From assembly GCA_035944135.1 (NCBI GenBank), contig DASZBM010000002.1, forward strand, positions 1,302,001-1,366,000: a stretch of DNA of 64,000 nt, read 5' to 3'. Numbering within the stretch: the stretch's first letter is position 1; each line of letters opens with the position of its first letter. The notes under the pieces were generated by a model. The model worked only from the letters and a program-made list of their open reading frames with translations, was not told where the DNA came from and did not search any database. Origin of the DNA: Acidobacteriaceae bacterium. Lineage in GTDB: Bacteria > Acidobacteriota > Terriglobia > Terriglobales > Acidobacteriaceae. This document shows positions 1-8,206 of the stretch, piece after piece. The position numbers and the translations under genes were made by a program.

Positions 1-319
1 CGACGATGCGCCGTTCGAGCGCGAAGGAGCCAAAGATCTTTCCGTGGATGTCGTAGAGCTCGGTGGTCGTGTCCGGGCGGTAGCGCTCGAGCTCGGCCAT
101 TTGCGGAATCGAGACGGTGAAGACGAGCAGGAGTGACGTCATCACGCCGAGGACCGCGACTGCGACGAGCAGCATAAGGAAGGCCGCGCGCCGGCTGATC
201 TTCGGGTCGCCAGGCGCCGGATCCATGACGGGAAACCGGCGCATCGCTGCCCACAGAGGGCTGTGCCGCCGCTTCCGCTGATTTTTTCTGGTTTCCGGTT
301 GACTCAGCGCGGTCTGCAC
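1..319 (-). CDS. Class A penicillin-binding protein (PBP1A-like), N-terminal part only
   Basis: This is the first ~106 residues of a bifunctional peptidoglycan glycosyltransferase/transpeptidase; the rest runs off the window. A basic cytoplasmic N-terminus is followed by one membrane segment (about residues 46-68). Next comes the stretch IPQMAELERYRPDTTTELYD, typical of acidobacterial PBP1A proteins just before the transglycosylase domain. The GTG at 319 is chosen because AAGGTGGAG lies 6 bases upstream and an in-frame TAA precedes it. ATG at 244 is a shorter alternative. It lies 34 bp downstream of the S41-like gene and is probably co-transcribed. Family assignment rests on the N-terminus alone, so the catalytic domains are unseen. 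Confidence 0.72.
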   Translation of the reverse strand, partial: MQTALSQPETRKNQRKRRHSPLWAAMRRFPVMDPAPGDPKISRRAAFLMLLVAVAVLGVMTSLLLVFTVSIPQMAELERYRPDTTTELYDIHGKIFGSFALERRIV

Positions 320-353
320 GGCTTCTCCACCTTACCATGCAGCCTTCGGGCCG

Positions 354-1583
354 CTATGCTGCCTTCGCCTTCAGCATGTCAAGCGCTTTGTTGAGCTGGT
401 CGTCAGGCTGTGAATGTTTGATTGCCGGCGGCTTGCTGGTGTTGTCAGTGGCGCTGTCAGAATCATCCTCATCGAGATCGAACCCGGAGGCGACCTGCGT
501 CGTGGGGGTGATGGCCTCGTCCTCAAACTTCTTGCCCTTGGGCGAGGCATACTTTGCAACGGAGAGAATAATCGCGCCGCCGTCCGGCAGATCAAAGGTC
601 TTCTGCTGGATGCCTTCGCCAAAGGTGCGCTCGCCGACGAGGTCGCCACGCTTATTGTCCGCGATGGCGGCGGCGACAATCTCAGCCGGGCCGGCGGTCC
701 CACGGTTCACGAGCACAGCCAGAGGCGCAGTCGCGTTGACGGTCTTGGAGGACTCAGCAGTGAAGATCTGCTTGGGGAACTTCTGGCCTTCGAGGGTCAC
801 GATCGTGCCGGACTGCAGGAAGAAGTTGGCCAGACGAGTAGCCTCGGTGTCATCGCCTGCGGAGACGTCGCGGAGGTCGAGAAGAATCTTCTTCGTCCCG
901 GTTTTGTTCATCGAGTGCAGTTTCGACTCGATCTCGTTCACGTGCTCCTTGTCGAGGATGTACGGCTTGAGATACAGGATCGAGGAGTTGTCGTAGAGGG
1001 TCTCGCTTACGGCGGGTTCGGTGACGATCATCCGATTCAGAACGACCTTCTGGGGCTTGGCCTGGTGGGGGCGGATGACGGCGAGGTCGAGCTCGCTGCC
1101 GGAATTGCCCTCGAGCAAAAGCTGAATCATGGCGAGCGAAAGATCGCGCGTGTCCTGGCTGCCGATGGCCTCAATAATGTCGCCGTCGCTGAGGTTCGCC
1201 TTCTCGGCCGGGCTGCCCGGAACGACGGAGACGACCGTGGCGTAGCCGTAACGCTTGGAGACGTTGATGCCGACCTGCGCCTTGCCGCCCTTGTCTTCCT
1301 TGTAGGCCTTGTAGTCGGTCGGGCTCAGGTAGCTGGAGTCTGCATCGAGCGACTCGAGCAGGCCGCGAAGGGCGCCGTTGGTGACGGCTGGGATGTTGGG
1401 GTCCTCGACGTAGTCGTTCTGGATGTGCTGGAGCACCTCACCGTAGACGTTGATCTGGCGGTAGGCCCCGTCCTGCGACTGGTCGCCTGCGGCCGAGACC
1501 CCGCGGGCGTTGACCCCGAGGAAGAGGCACAGCACAAAGACGACGGATAGGGCTAAGAGGGAGATCTTAAGGCTCTTGGGCAT
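354..1583 (-). CDS. S41-family (C-terminal processing protease) homologue lacking the catalytic Ser/Lys
   Basis: A 409-residue exported or membrane-anchored protein. It has an N-terminal hydrophobic signal/anchor (residues 7-24), a PDZ domain (about 100-175, VPGSPAEKANLSDGDII) and an S41 peptidase fold (about 190-365). Active CtpA/Prc enzymes carry NxGSASASE with the nucleophile and TxGKGxxQ with the lysine 25 residues later. Here these read NRGTAGPAE (residues 293-301) and TFGEGIQQ (320-327), so the nucleophile position is Gly298 and the lysine position Glu323; Gln327 is kept. The protein is therefore probably not a Ser-Lys protease and may be a PDZ scaffold or substrate-binding pseudo-enzyme. 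The C-terminal tail is acidic and Ser/Lys rich. It is followed by the penicillin-binding protein gene. Confidence 0.88.
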   Translation of the reverse strand: MPKSLKISLLALSVVFVLCLFLGVNARGVSAAGDQSQDGAYRQINVYGEVLQHIQNDYVEDPNIPAVTNGALRGLLESLDADSSYLSPTDYKAYKEDKGGKAQVGINVSKRYGYATVVSVVPGSPAEKANLSDGDIIEAIGSQDTRDLSLAMIQLLLEGNSGSELDLAVIRPHQAKPQKVVLNRMIVTEPAVSETLYDNSSILYLKPYILDKEHVNEIESKLHSMNKTGTKKILLDLRDVSAGDDTEATRLANFFLQSGTIVTLEGQKFPKQIFTAESSKTVNATAPLAVLVNRGTAGPAEIVAAAIADNKRGDLVGERTFGEGIQQKTFDLPDGGAIILSVAKYASPKGKKFEDEAITPTTQVASGFDLDEDDSDSATDNTSKPPAIKHSQPDDQLNKALDMLKAKAA

Positions 1584-1706
1584 CGCGGGTTCAGGGCTCC
1601 GAGGAACGGCTAAAGCACACAGGTTAGACGTGCCTGCCTAGTCGAATGATACTCTCAATGCCGAAGATTGCGCCTGGTTCCGGAGTGACTTTGGAGACAG
1701 GCTAAT

Positions 1707-1783
1707 TGGTGGCGGTGAGTGGAATCGAACCACTGACCTACGGGTTATGAGTCCGTCGCTCTAACCATCTGAGCTACACCGCC
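1707..1783 (-). tRNA. tRNA-Met (anticodon CAU), CCA encoded
   Basis: Read on the minus strand, GGCGGTG pairs with CACCGCC as a 7-bp acceptor stem. A D-arm (GCTC..GAGC), an anticodon loop CTCATAA with CAT, and a T-arm with GGTTCGATTCC follow. The discriminator A and CCA are encoded (TGG at 1707-1709 on the plus strand). The body resembles elongator tRNA-Met. A lysidine-modified tRNA-Ile(CAU) cannot be excluded by eye. Confidence 0.95.
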
Positions 1784-1834
1784 GGAGGGGGAAAGGTCGC
1801 ATCCAGCGGACAAGCCGCGACGTCAACCTGCGGA

Positions 1835-1863
1835 GTCCCCGGCGAGCGAACTCGCTGGGTGCC
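1835..1863. repeat. CCCCGGCGA-type palindromic repeat
   Basis: GTCCCCGGCGAGCGAACTCG followed by CTGGG forms a hairpin (GGCGAG / CTCGC with flanking CCC/GGG). A second member of the same design occurs at 45042-45067. It lies between the tRNA and the small membrane protein gene. Confidence 0.55.
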
Positions 1864-1908
1864 ATCCTCTAAACTCAATCCTATAAGGGCTAAACGCGCA
1901 GGTCAAAC

Positions 1909-2172
1909 GTGCAGGAGATCTCACCAAACCGCTTCGCAGCAAAGAGATACGTTGTAGCCGCGACAGTATTCGCGCTGCTCGGCCCGGTGGTTGCTTATGC
2001 GGATTCACCTGCATGCAGCGCGACGGACACCTCGCTGAGCTGCCGGTTGGTGGGGCTGCTCCATTGGCTGGAGGCGGCGGCGTTTGTGCTGGGGCTGGTC
2101 CTGATCGCCGTGATCGGGGTCGCGATACACCTTTTCCGGAAGAACCGGCTGAGCCGGAAGGCCGGTCGATGA
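1909..2172 (+). CDS. Small membrane protein upstream of kdsB
   Basis: An 87-residue protein with two hydrophobic segments: residues 16-30, which may be a cleaved signal ending at YADS, and residues 51-74. It ends in a basic tail (HLFRKNRLSRKAGR). A cysteine pair (C36, C45) lies in the loop between the segments. Its TGA overlaps the kdsB ATG (ATGA at 2169-2172), so the two are probably translationally coupled. I do not recognise a family, and a function in lipopolysaccharide assembly is only suggested by position. Confidence 0.6.
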   Translation: MQEISPNRFAAKRYVVAATVFALLGPVVAYADSPACSATDTSLSCRLVGLLHWLEAAAFVLGLVLIAVIGVAIHLFRKNRLSRKAGR

Positions 2173-3002
2173 GTTTGAATATGCCTGTCAGTCCTGATCG
2201 CGTCGTGGCGGTTATACCGGCACGGCTGGCATCAACGCGATTGCCGCGCAAGGTGCTGCGTGAGGTGGCCGGCCAGCCGCTGCTGTCGTGGGTGGTTCGG
2301 AACGCGCTCCGATGGCAGGAGATCGGCAGAGTAGTTGTGGCGGCGGATTCCAAGGAGGTTGCTGAACTGTGCGCCGCGCGCGGCTGGGAGTGCCTGATGA
2401 CCTCTCCGGAGCTGCCCAGCGGGAGTGACCGGCTCTTCGCGGTGTCACGCGAAATCGACGCCGACATCTACATCAACATCCAGGCGGATGAGCCGCTGAT
2501 GAGTGATGTTCATATTCGCGAGCTGCTGCTTCCCTTCCGCAACCCAGACGTGGGTATCACGACGTTGAAGGTAGCCTGCCGGGAGGAGGATGTCGCCAAT
2601 CCCAACGTGGTCAAAGTTGTGACCGCGCCGACCGGGCGCGCGCTGTATTTCTCTCGTGCAACGATTCCGTTCAACCGCGACAATCAGCCGACGATTTATT
2701 GGAAGCACCTGGGGCTTTACGCGTATCGCAAGGCCGCGCTGGAACGATTTGCGGCACTGCCGCCGGGGCAACTGGAACAGACGGAGCGGCTTGAACAGCT
2801 GCGGTTGCTGGAGAATGGCATCGACATCTACGTCGCGAATGGCTTTTTCGACACCATAGGCGTGGACACGGAAGAGGATCTGCAGCGAGTCGATGCTTTG
2901 CTGCGGGAAACGAGCCGTGGGAGAGTCTCGGGAGAATTAGACCGTGTCGATGGTGATCGCGATCCGGCCGTCATTCGTTCGTGTCCGGACGTTTCTGAGT
3001 GA
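2169..3002 (+). CDS. kdsB: 3-deoxy-manno-octulosonate cytidylyltransferase
   Basis: Activates KDO with CTP to form CMP-KDO for lipid A/LPS inner-core synthesis in the cytoplasm. The 277-residue product opens with the nucleotidyltransferase motif VVAVIPARLASTRLPRKVL. It continues with SGSDRLF, the INIQADEPL metal/nucleotide-binding region, and YKHLGLYAYRK-like and IDT/GVDTEEDL motifs typical of KdsB. The ATG at 2169 is chosen because the family signature starts 10 residues later and it overlaps the upstream stop; a longer open frame upstream is the shadow of the preceding gene. The 3' end overlaps the convergent HAD gene by 66 bp and the last ~25 residues extend beyond the usual family end. 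Confidence 0.95.
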   Translation: MSLNMPVSPDRVVAVIPARLASTRLPRKVLREVAGQPLLSWVVRNALRWQEIGRVVVAADSKEVAELCAARGWECLMTSPELPSGSDRLFAVSREIDADIYINIQADEPLMSDVHIRELLLPFRNPDVGITTLKVACREEDVANPNVVKVVTAPTGRALYFSRATIPFNRDNQPTIYWKHLGLYAYRKAALERFAALPPGQLEQTERLEQLRLLENGIDIYVANGFFDTIGVDTEEDLQRVDALLRETSRGRVSGELDRVDGDRDPAVIRSCPDVSE

Positions 3003-3632
3003 GCTGACAATCCAGCTGGCGCCTGCCTCGCGCAGCTCTTCGGCGCTGTGCGTACCGAGAACTCCGAGGACACGGCAGCCGGCGGCAACACCGGCACGGA
3101 CACCGCTGGGAGCGTCTTCAAAGACGAGACAATCCTGCGGTTGGACACTGAGTAGCTCGGCGCCGTGGCGATAGGGCTCAGGATGCGGCTTGCCGCGCTT
3201 GACCTCGTCGCCGCTGATGATGCGATCTGGCACCGGCAGACCAGCAGCCTTGAGGCGTCCGAGCAAAAGACGCCGTGTTGCGGAGGTCACGATCGCCCAG
3301 TGATGCGCAGGAAGACCATCGAGCAATCTGCGAACACCTTCGAGCACTTGCAGGTCGGCCGTGTCCTCAAGTTCAAGATCTTCAATCAGCTTCAGCCCCT
3401 CGACCTTATCGATGTCCGCCTTTACCTGTGTCATAACGTCGACAGCGCGCATACCATGCGGAATCTCGAGCTTGTCGGCGTTGGGCAGGCCATAGTGCTT
3501 CGCCCAAAGCCGCCAGCTCCGCTCCACGCTTCCTATGGAACTGACGAGCACGCCATCCATGTCGAACAACAGGCCGGAGACCTGGATCTGAACGTCTTGA
3601 GTTGCTTGAACGCCTTGAGCTGTTGCTTCCAC
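2937..3632 (-). CDS. HAD-superfamily phosphatase (sugar-phosphatase-like)
   Basis: A 231-residue HAD hydrolase with all four motifs: I FDMDGVLVSS (nucleophile and acid Asp, about residues 23-32), II VTSAT (about 114), III K in RGKPHPEPY (about 145), and IV FEDAPSGVRAG (about 170). The alpha-helical cap lies between motifs I and II as in the beta-phosphoglucomutase / glycerol-3-phosphatase / sugar-phosphatase group. The substrate is unknown. The ATG lies 2 bp downstream of the phosphohexomutase stop, so it is probably the last gene of that operon and may act on a sugar phosphate. The 3' end overlaps kdsB tail to tail. Confidence 0.9.
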   Translation of the reverse strand: MEATAQGVQATQDVQIQVSGLLFDMDGVLVSSIGSVERSWRLWAKHYGLPNADKLEIPHGMRAVDVMTQVKADIDKVEGLKLIEDLELEDTADLQVLEGVRRLLDGLPAHHWAIVTSATRRLLLGRLKAAGLPVPDRIISGDEVKRGKPHPEPYRHGAELLSVQPQDCLVFEDAPSGVRAGVAAGCRVLGVLGTHSAEELREAGASWIVSSLRNVRTRTNDGRIAITIDTV

Positions 3633-3634
3633 TA

Positions 3635-5080
3635 TTACCTCTGACTTTCCATTACGAAGCTTAGCGCTGCCGCAAGAATTGTTTGCACACTTTCAGGGCT
3701 GCAGCTCTCGCAATAAACACGCAGCAGCGGCTCGGTGCCGCTAGCGCGCAGCAGCAGCCAGGTTTCCGCCGCGTTCTTCTTCCCTGCGCATGCAGGGTTC
3801 TCGAGGAAGAACTTGATGCCGTCGAGTGTCTCCTTGTGCAGCACTCTCATTCCGCCGAACGCGATGGTTCCCGGAGCGATCTGCTTCGCGCGCGTGATCG
3901 CAGACTGCTTGATCTCCTCGGCGATGTGCATGTCGATACGGCCGTAGTGATGCTCGCCGAATTCTTCCTGCAACGCGGCGACGAGCTGGCCGAGAGTCTT
4001 GCCCTCATCGGCCATTACGTTAGCGATCAGGAGGCTGTTGAGCAGGCCGTCGCGCTCCGGCAAATGCTTCGAGATACCGATGCCGCCGGACTCCTCGCCA
4101 CCCATGAGAATCGGCTGCGCGAGCATGAGGTCGACCACGTACTTGAACCCGATGCCGTGCTCATGCAGCTTGCGGTTGTGTTTGGCGGCGATGCGGTCGA
4201 GCATTTTCGTTGTGTTGAAGGCGCGCGTGATGTCGCCGGGCCAGCCTTTGCGCTCGAGCAACCAGTTGAGCAGAACGGCGTAGATCTTGTGCGCGTCGAC
4301 AACGTTGCCATGCTCGTCGACCGCGCCGATGCGGTCCGCGTCGCCGTCCGTGATCAGCCCGGCGTCGCACTTGTACTCGACGACTGCCTTCTGTGTCGCG
4401 GCGATGTGCGGAAGGATGGGCTCGGGGTTGATGCCGGGGAATGCAGGGTTCAGCTCGTCGCGGAACTCAACGTATGGAATGCCGGCGCGCTGAAAGATGC
4501 CAGCGATGTAGCCCTTGCCCGCGCCGTACATGGTGTCGATGAGGAAGCGGAAACCGGAGCGCTTGATGGCTTCGAGATCCACGAAGCTCTCGAGCGCAGC
4601 GATGTAGGTGGGTGCGAAGTCGACCGTTTCGATCTTGCCGCGTGTTGCAGCCTTGGCAACGGGCTGCAACAGTTCGTTCTCGATGGCAGTGATGATGCCC
4701 GGGCTGCCCGCGCCGCCGTAACTGGCCTTGTATTTCACGCCGTTCCACTGTGCCGGGTTGTGGCTGGATGTGATCATCACGCCGCCGGCGGCTTTGCGCT
4801 CGCGCACAGCGAACGAGAGCTCCGGGGTGGGCGTGAATTTCGGCGAGATCTGCACCGGGATGCCGGCATCTGCGAGCACTTCAGCCACAATCTTTGCGAA
4901 GGCTTCCGAGGCGAACCGCGTGTCCCATCCGATACACACGCCTGCAGCCGCGTTCTCGTGCTTCAGCACATAAAGCGCAATCGCGCGCGCAGCCACGCGC
5001 ACGTTCTCGTAGGTGAAGTCGTCGGCGATGATGCCGCGCCATCCGTCTGTGCCGAATTTAACGACTGTAGTCTGCTCCAT
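3635..5080 (-). CDS. Phosphoglucomutase/phosphomannomutase family protein
   Basis: A 481-residue alpha-D-phosphohexomutase that interconverts hexose 1- and 6-phosphates. All four family sites are visible: the phosphoserine loop TSSHNP (about residue 104), the metal loop DGDADR (about 245), the sugar-binding GGEESGG (about 330) and the phosphate-binding RASGTEP near the C-terminus. It sits 48 bp downstream of manC, which needs mannose 1-phosphate, so a phosphomannomutase role feeding GDP-mannose is plausible. The family also contains dual-specificity and phosphoglucomutase members, so the substrate is not fixed by sequence. Confidence 0.93.
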   Translation of the reverse strand: MEQTTVVKFGTDGWRGIIADDFTYENVRVAARAIALYVLKHENAAAGVCIGWDTRFASEAFAKIVAEVLADAGIPVQISPKFTPTPELSFAVRERKAAGGVMITSSHNPAQWNGVKYKASYGGAGSPGIITAIENELLQPVAKAATRGKIETVDFAPTYIAALESFVDLEAIKRSGFRFLIDTMYGAGKGYIAGIFQRAGIPYVEFRDELNPAFPGINPEPILPHIAATQKAVVEYKCDAGLITDGDADRIGAVDEHGNVVDAHKIYAVLLNWLLERKGWPGDITRAFNTTKMLDRIAAKHNRKLHEHGIGFKYVVDLMLAQPILMGGEESGGIGISKHLPERDGLLNSLLIANVMADEGKTLGQLVAALQEEFGEHHYGRIDMHIAEEIKQSAITRAKQIAPGTIAFGGMRVLHKETLDGIKFFLENPACAGKKNAAETWLLLRASGTEPLLRVYCESCSPESVQTILAAALSFVMESQR

Positions 5081-5128
5081 CTGGCCTCAAATATTGTCCG
5101 GCTTTCGCCAGGTCTAGCTCATTTTTCT

Positions 5129-6322
5129 TTACGTCAGATCGTGGCGGCCTGAATTCTTCAGCTCCGCCACCACCTTGCCCACATCCTGCGAGCCCTCGCG
5201 TGTCGTAATCAAGATGGCATCGTCCGTCTCAACGACGACGAGGTCCTTCACGCCGACGAGAGCTACCGTCTTTTTCGGCGAGAAGACGTAGCAGCCGGTA
5301 GACGCGATCTCAACGTGATGCTCCGCTTCGACGACATTCGCGCTGTGGGACTCCGTGCGCTCGGCCACATGCTCATGCAGCGCCGCCCACGAGCCGAGGT
5401 CGCTCCAGGCGAAGTCGCCAGGCAGGCAGTAGAGCTCGGACTTGCCCTCACCCTTGGCGGAGCGCGGCTCGAGCACGGCGTAGTCAATCGAAATAGACTC
5501 GCACTGCGGATAGAGCTCAGCGAAGACCTTCTCGAAGTTAGGCGTTCCCCGGGCTGCGGCAATCTGCTCCAGCAGCGCCGCGGTCTTTGGCTGATGTTCG
5601 CGCATGGCATCGGCGAGAGTTTTCGCGGTGAAGAGAAACATGCCGCTGTTCCAGGCGTAGTTGCCGGAGCGCAGGAAGCGCTTTGCGCGGGTCTTGTCGG
5701 GCTTTTCCGTGAAGCGGTGGACGCGACGCACGGGAATGGCCTCACCACTCTCAGTAATGGGATCAAGCCCGGCGCCGAGCTCGATGTAGCCGTAGCCGGT
5801 TTCAGGACGGGACGGCGAGACGCCCAATACGATGATCGCAGCACTGCGGCGCGCAAGTTCGGCACCCGCGCAGACAACGCGACGGAACCGTTCTACATCG
5901 CCGATGGTGTGGTCGGACGGAAAGACGCCGAGGACTGTATCGGGTGATGTGCGTTCGAGAAAAAATGCGGGGATGGCGCACGCAGGCGCCGTGTTGCGCG
6001 CCGCGGGCTCGCGAAGAATATGCTTCTCGGCGAGATCAGGAAGCTGATGGGCGATAGTCTTGGCAAGCAGGTCGTTGGTGATGATCCAGACTTGACCAGA
6101 GGAGACGAGAGGTTTCACGCGCTCCACGGTATTCTGAATCATCGTGCGGTCGCCATCGAGCGAGAGCACCTGCTTGGGCCTCGCCCGGCGGCTGCGCGGC
6201 CAGAAGCGTGTGCCGCTCCCACCGGCGAGGATGACGGCCGCAAATTCCGGATGCTGATTGGCCGGATGCTTGTCCGGGCTCACGCCGGCAGCCTTATCAT
6301 GCTTTCCGGTGCCGCGGCTCAC
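5129..6322 (-). CDS. manC: Mannose-1-phosphate guanylyltransferase
   Basis: Transfers GMP from GTP to mannose 1-phosphate, giving GDP-mannose for LPS and exopolysaccharide. The 397-residue protein carries the pyrophosphorylase signature AAVILAGGSGTRFWPRSR (about residues 27-44) with PKQ shortly after. It also has FPSDH (about 133), FTEKP and the NSGMFLF motif. It is the single-domain form, with no C-terminal phosphomannose isomerase cupin. The start lies 1 bp after the aminotransferase stop, and the phosphohexomutase follows, so these genes are read as an operon. Confidence 0.93.
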   Translation of the reverse strand: MSRGTGKHDKAAGVSPDKHPANQHPEFAAVILAGGSGTRFWPRSRRARPKQVLSLDGDRTMIQNTVERVKPLVSSGQVWIITNDLLAKTIAHQLPDLAEKHILREPAARNTAPACAIPAFFLERTSPDTVLGVFPSDHTIGDVERFRRVVCAGAELARRSAAIIVLGVSPSRPETGYGYIELGAGLDPITESGEAIPVRRVHRFTEKPDKTRAKRFLRSGNYAWNSGMFLFTAKTLADAMREHQPKTAALLEQIAAARGTPNFEKVFAELYPQCESISIDYAVLEPRSAKGEGKSELYCLPGDFAWSDLGSWAALHEHVAERTESHSANVVEAEHHVEIASTGCYVFSPKKTVALVGVKDLVVVETDDAILITTREGSQDVGKVVAELKNSGRHDLT

Positions 6323-6323
6323 G

Positions 6324-7529
6324 TTACTTCAGCCCGCCGAGGAAGTCACGCATCCGCTGCACACCTTTGTCGATGACGTCTGCGCTGACTGCGTAGGACA
6401 GACGAATATGCTCATCGGTTCCGAATGCCTCGCCCGGAACGGTCACGACGTGGGCCTCGGTCAGCAAGCGCGCGGCGAGATCGCTCGCAGACTTGATGCC
6501 GCCCCTGCCGAGGAACGCACCGACATTTGGGTAGACGTAGAACGCGCCCTCAGGCTTCGTGCAGGTGAGGCCGGGGATGGACTTGAAGCCTTCAAGGACG
6601 CGGTCGCGAAGCTTGATGTAGTCCGCGCGCATCTCCTTCACGCACTCCTGGCTCGAAGTCAGCGCCGAAATCGACGCCCGCTGTACCATGCTCGCCGTGT
6701 TGGAGGTGGACTGTGACTGCAGCTTGCTCATCGCAGCGATGATGGGCTTCGGTCCCAGCGCGAAGCCCGCTCGCCAGCCGGTCATGGCGTAGGTCTTCGA
6801 CAGCGAGCCGAGCACGAGCACGTGCTCCTTGCACTCGGTGAGCGAAGCGCCGGACACCAGATCGCCCGAGAAATTCAGGTAGGCGTAGCACTCGTCCAGC
6901 CAGACGTAGATGCCGCGCTCATGCGCCATGCGAACGATCGCGTAAAGGTCGTCCTTCGGGATGACGGCGCCCGAAGGATTCGATGGCGTGTTGAGAATGA
7001 TCGCCTTCGTGCGGTCGGTCACGGCGGACTCGATCATCTTCGCGGTCACGCGGAAGTTCTCGGCTTCGCTGGTCTCGACGAAGACCGGTTTGCCGCCGGT
7101 GAACTGCACGATGTCCTTGTAGCTGACCCAGTAAGGCGTGGGGATGATGACCTCGTCGCCGTGATCGATGAGCACTTCGGCGGCATTGAAGATGGAGAGC
7201 TTTCCGCCCGCGGAGAAGACGCACTCTTCTGCGGTATAGTTCGTACCGAAATCTGCAGCGTGGCGCTCAACGATGGCCTTGCGAACCTCGGGCACGCCGG
7301 CCACGGCGGTATAGCGCGTGAAGTTTTTCTGGATGGCCTCAATGGCTGCATCCTTGATGTGCTGCGGCGTTGCGAAATGCGGCTCGCCCGCGCCGAAGTC
7401 GGCCAGGTCAATGCCCTGCGACTTCATCTTCAGGGCCTCGGCGGTAATCGCCATAGTCGCTGAAACTTCAATGCGGTTAATGCGGTCAGTCAGAATCTTC
7501 GTGGGCGCTGCAACTGTCGCTGTGCTCAT
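6324..7529 (-). CDS. Class I pyridoxal-phosphate aminotransferase (aspartate aminotransferase type)
   Basis: A 401-residue fold-type I PLP enzyme of the Ib aspartate/prephenate aminotransferase group. Visible features are GAGEPHFATP near the N-terminus, TPYWVSY, the NTPSNPSGAV motif, D in WLDECYAYL, the PLP lysine in SLSKTYAMTGWRAG (about residue 246) and the carboxylate-binding Arg in RLSYAVS near the end. The expected reaction is aspartate + 2-oxoglutarate to oxaloacetate + glutamate. The neighbours are sugar-nucleotide genes, so its position looks like operon convenience rather than a pathway link. The stop is 1 bp from manC. Confidence 0.93.
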   Translation of the reverse strand: MSTATVAAPTKILTDRINRIEVSATMAITAEALKMKSQGIDLADFGAGEPHFATPQHIKDAAIEAIQKNFTRYTAVAGVPEVRKAIVERHAADFGTNYTAEECVFSAGGKLSIFNAAEVLIDHGDEVIIPTPYWVSYKDIVQFTGGKPVFVETSEAENFRVTAKMIESAVTDRTKAIILNTPSNPSGAVIPKDDLYAIVRMAHERGIYVWLDECYAYLNFSGDLVSGASLTECKEHVLVLGSLSKTYAMTGWRAGFALGPKPIIAAMSKLQSQSTSNTASMVQRASISALTSSQECVKEMRADYIKLRDRVLEGFKSIPGLTCTKPEGAFYVYPNVGAFLGRGGIKSASDLAARLLTEAHVVTVPGEAFGTDEHIRLSYAVSADVIDKGVQRMRDFLGGLK

Positions 7530-7533
7530 GCTT

Positions 7534-8163
7534 CTAGTCTTTCAGATTTGGCGGTGCAGATAAAGCCCGTTTCCGTATCACCCAGGTCGTCATACACCGG
7601 TAATCCTGCACAATCGTTGTCTTCAGCGGATCCACCATCACGCCGCCCAACTCGTTCGTCAGGCCCAGCAACAGTTCCTCATCCACAAGAAACCATTCCT
7701 GCCCGTCCCCGATCCGGTAGATGTCCGGGCGCACCTGCTCAAACTGCATCCCGATCCTCGACCCCATGCGCGTAAACAGCAACCCGCCCGGCCGCAGGAC
7801 TCTCCACAACTCCTCGAGCATGGTAAGAAACTGGTGCTGGTCCCGCGCAAAGTGCAACACGGAGCTGCACATCACCACGTCCGCAAGTCCATCTGCGAAC
7901 GGCAGCGCTTCAATCTGCCCGACCTGAAAGTGCTCTGCCGGCAGCGTCGGATTCAACTCCGCCGCGAGCGACCGCACATGCGCGATGCCCTCCGGATTTG
8001 CATCCAGCGCATACACTTCACAGCCCTCGCGCAGCAGATACACCAGGTTGCGCCCATACCCGCACCCGGCGTCGAGCACCTTCATCCCGGCCGCAATATT
8101 TCCGCGCAGAATTTGGTCAAACACGTAGATATCGATCTGACCAAACTGCTCCTGAATCGTCAC
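7534..8163 (-). CDS. Class I SAM-dependent methyltransferase
   Basis: A 209-residue protein with the Rossmann motif I VLDAGCGYGRNLVYL (about residues 29-43), the acidic motif II residue ALDANPEG, motif III ADVVMCSSVLHF and LRPGGLLFTRMG. This pattern is the Methyltransf_11/25 group, but the substrate is not predictable. A GQEWFLVDEELLLGL stretch in the C-terminal half resembles small methyltransferases of unknown target such as the tellurite-resistance TehB-like proteins. It lies 4 bp upstream of the aminotransferase start, inside the long minus-strand run. Confidence 0.88.
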   Translation of the reverse strand: MTIQEQFGQIDIYVFDQILRGNIAAGMKVLDAGCGYGRNLVYLLREGCEVYALDANPEGIAHVRSLAAELNPTLPAEHFQVGQIEALPFADGLADVVMCSSVLHFARDQHQFLTMLEELWRVLRPGGLLFTRMGSRIGMQFEQVRPDIYRIGDGQEWFLVDEELLLGLTNELGGVMVDPLKTTIVQDYRCMTTWVIRKRALSAPPNLKD

Positions 8164-8206
8164 ACCATCTCCATTGCTCGCCGCAGGCCTGGCAGCATCC
8201 CAGCTG

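Noticed and set aside
414-1550. 378-codon plus-strand open frame
   Set aside because: Antisense shadow of the S41-like gene with no recognisable motif.
3683-5152. 489-codon plus-strand open frame
   Set aside because: Antisense to the phosphohexomutase gene, which has all catalytic motifs.
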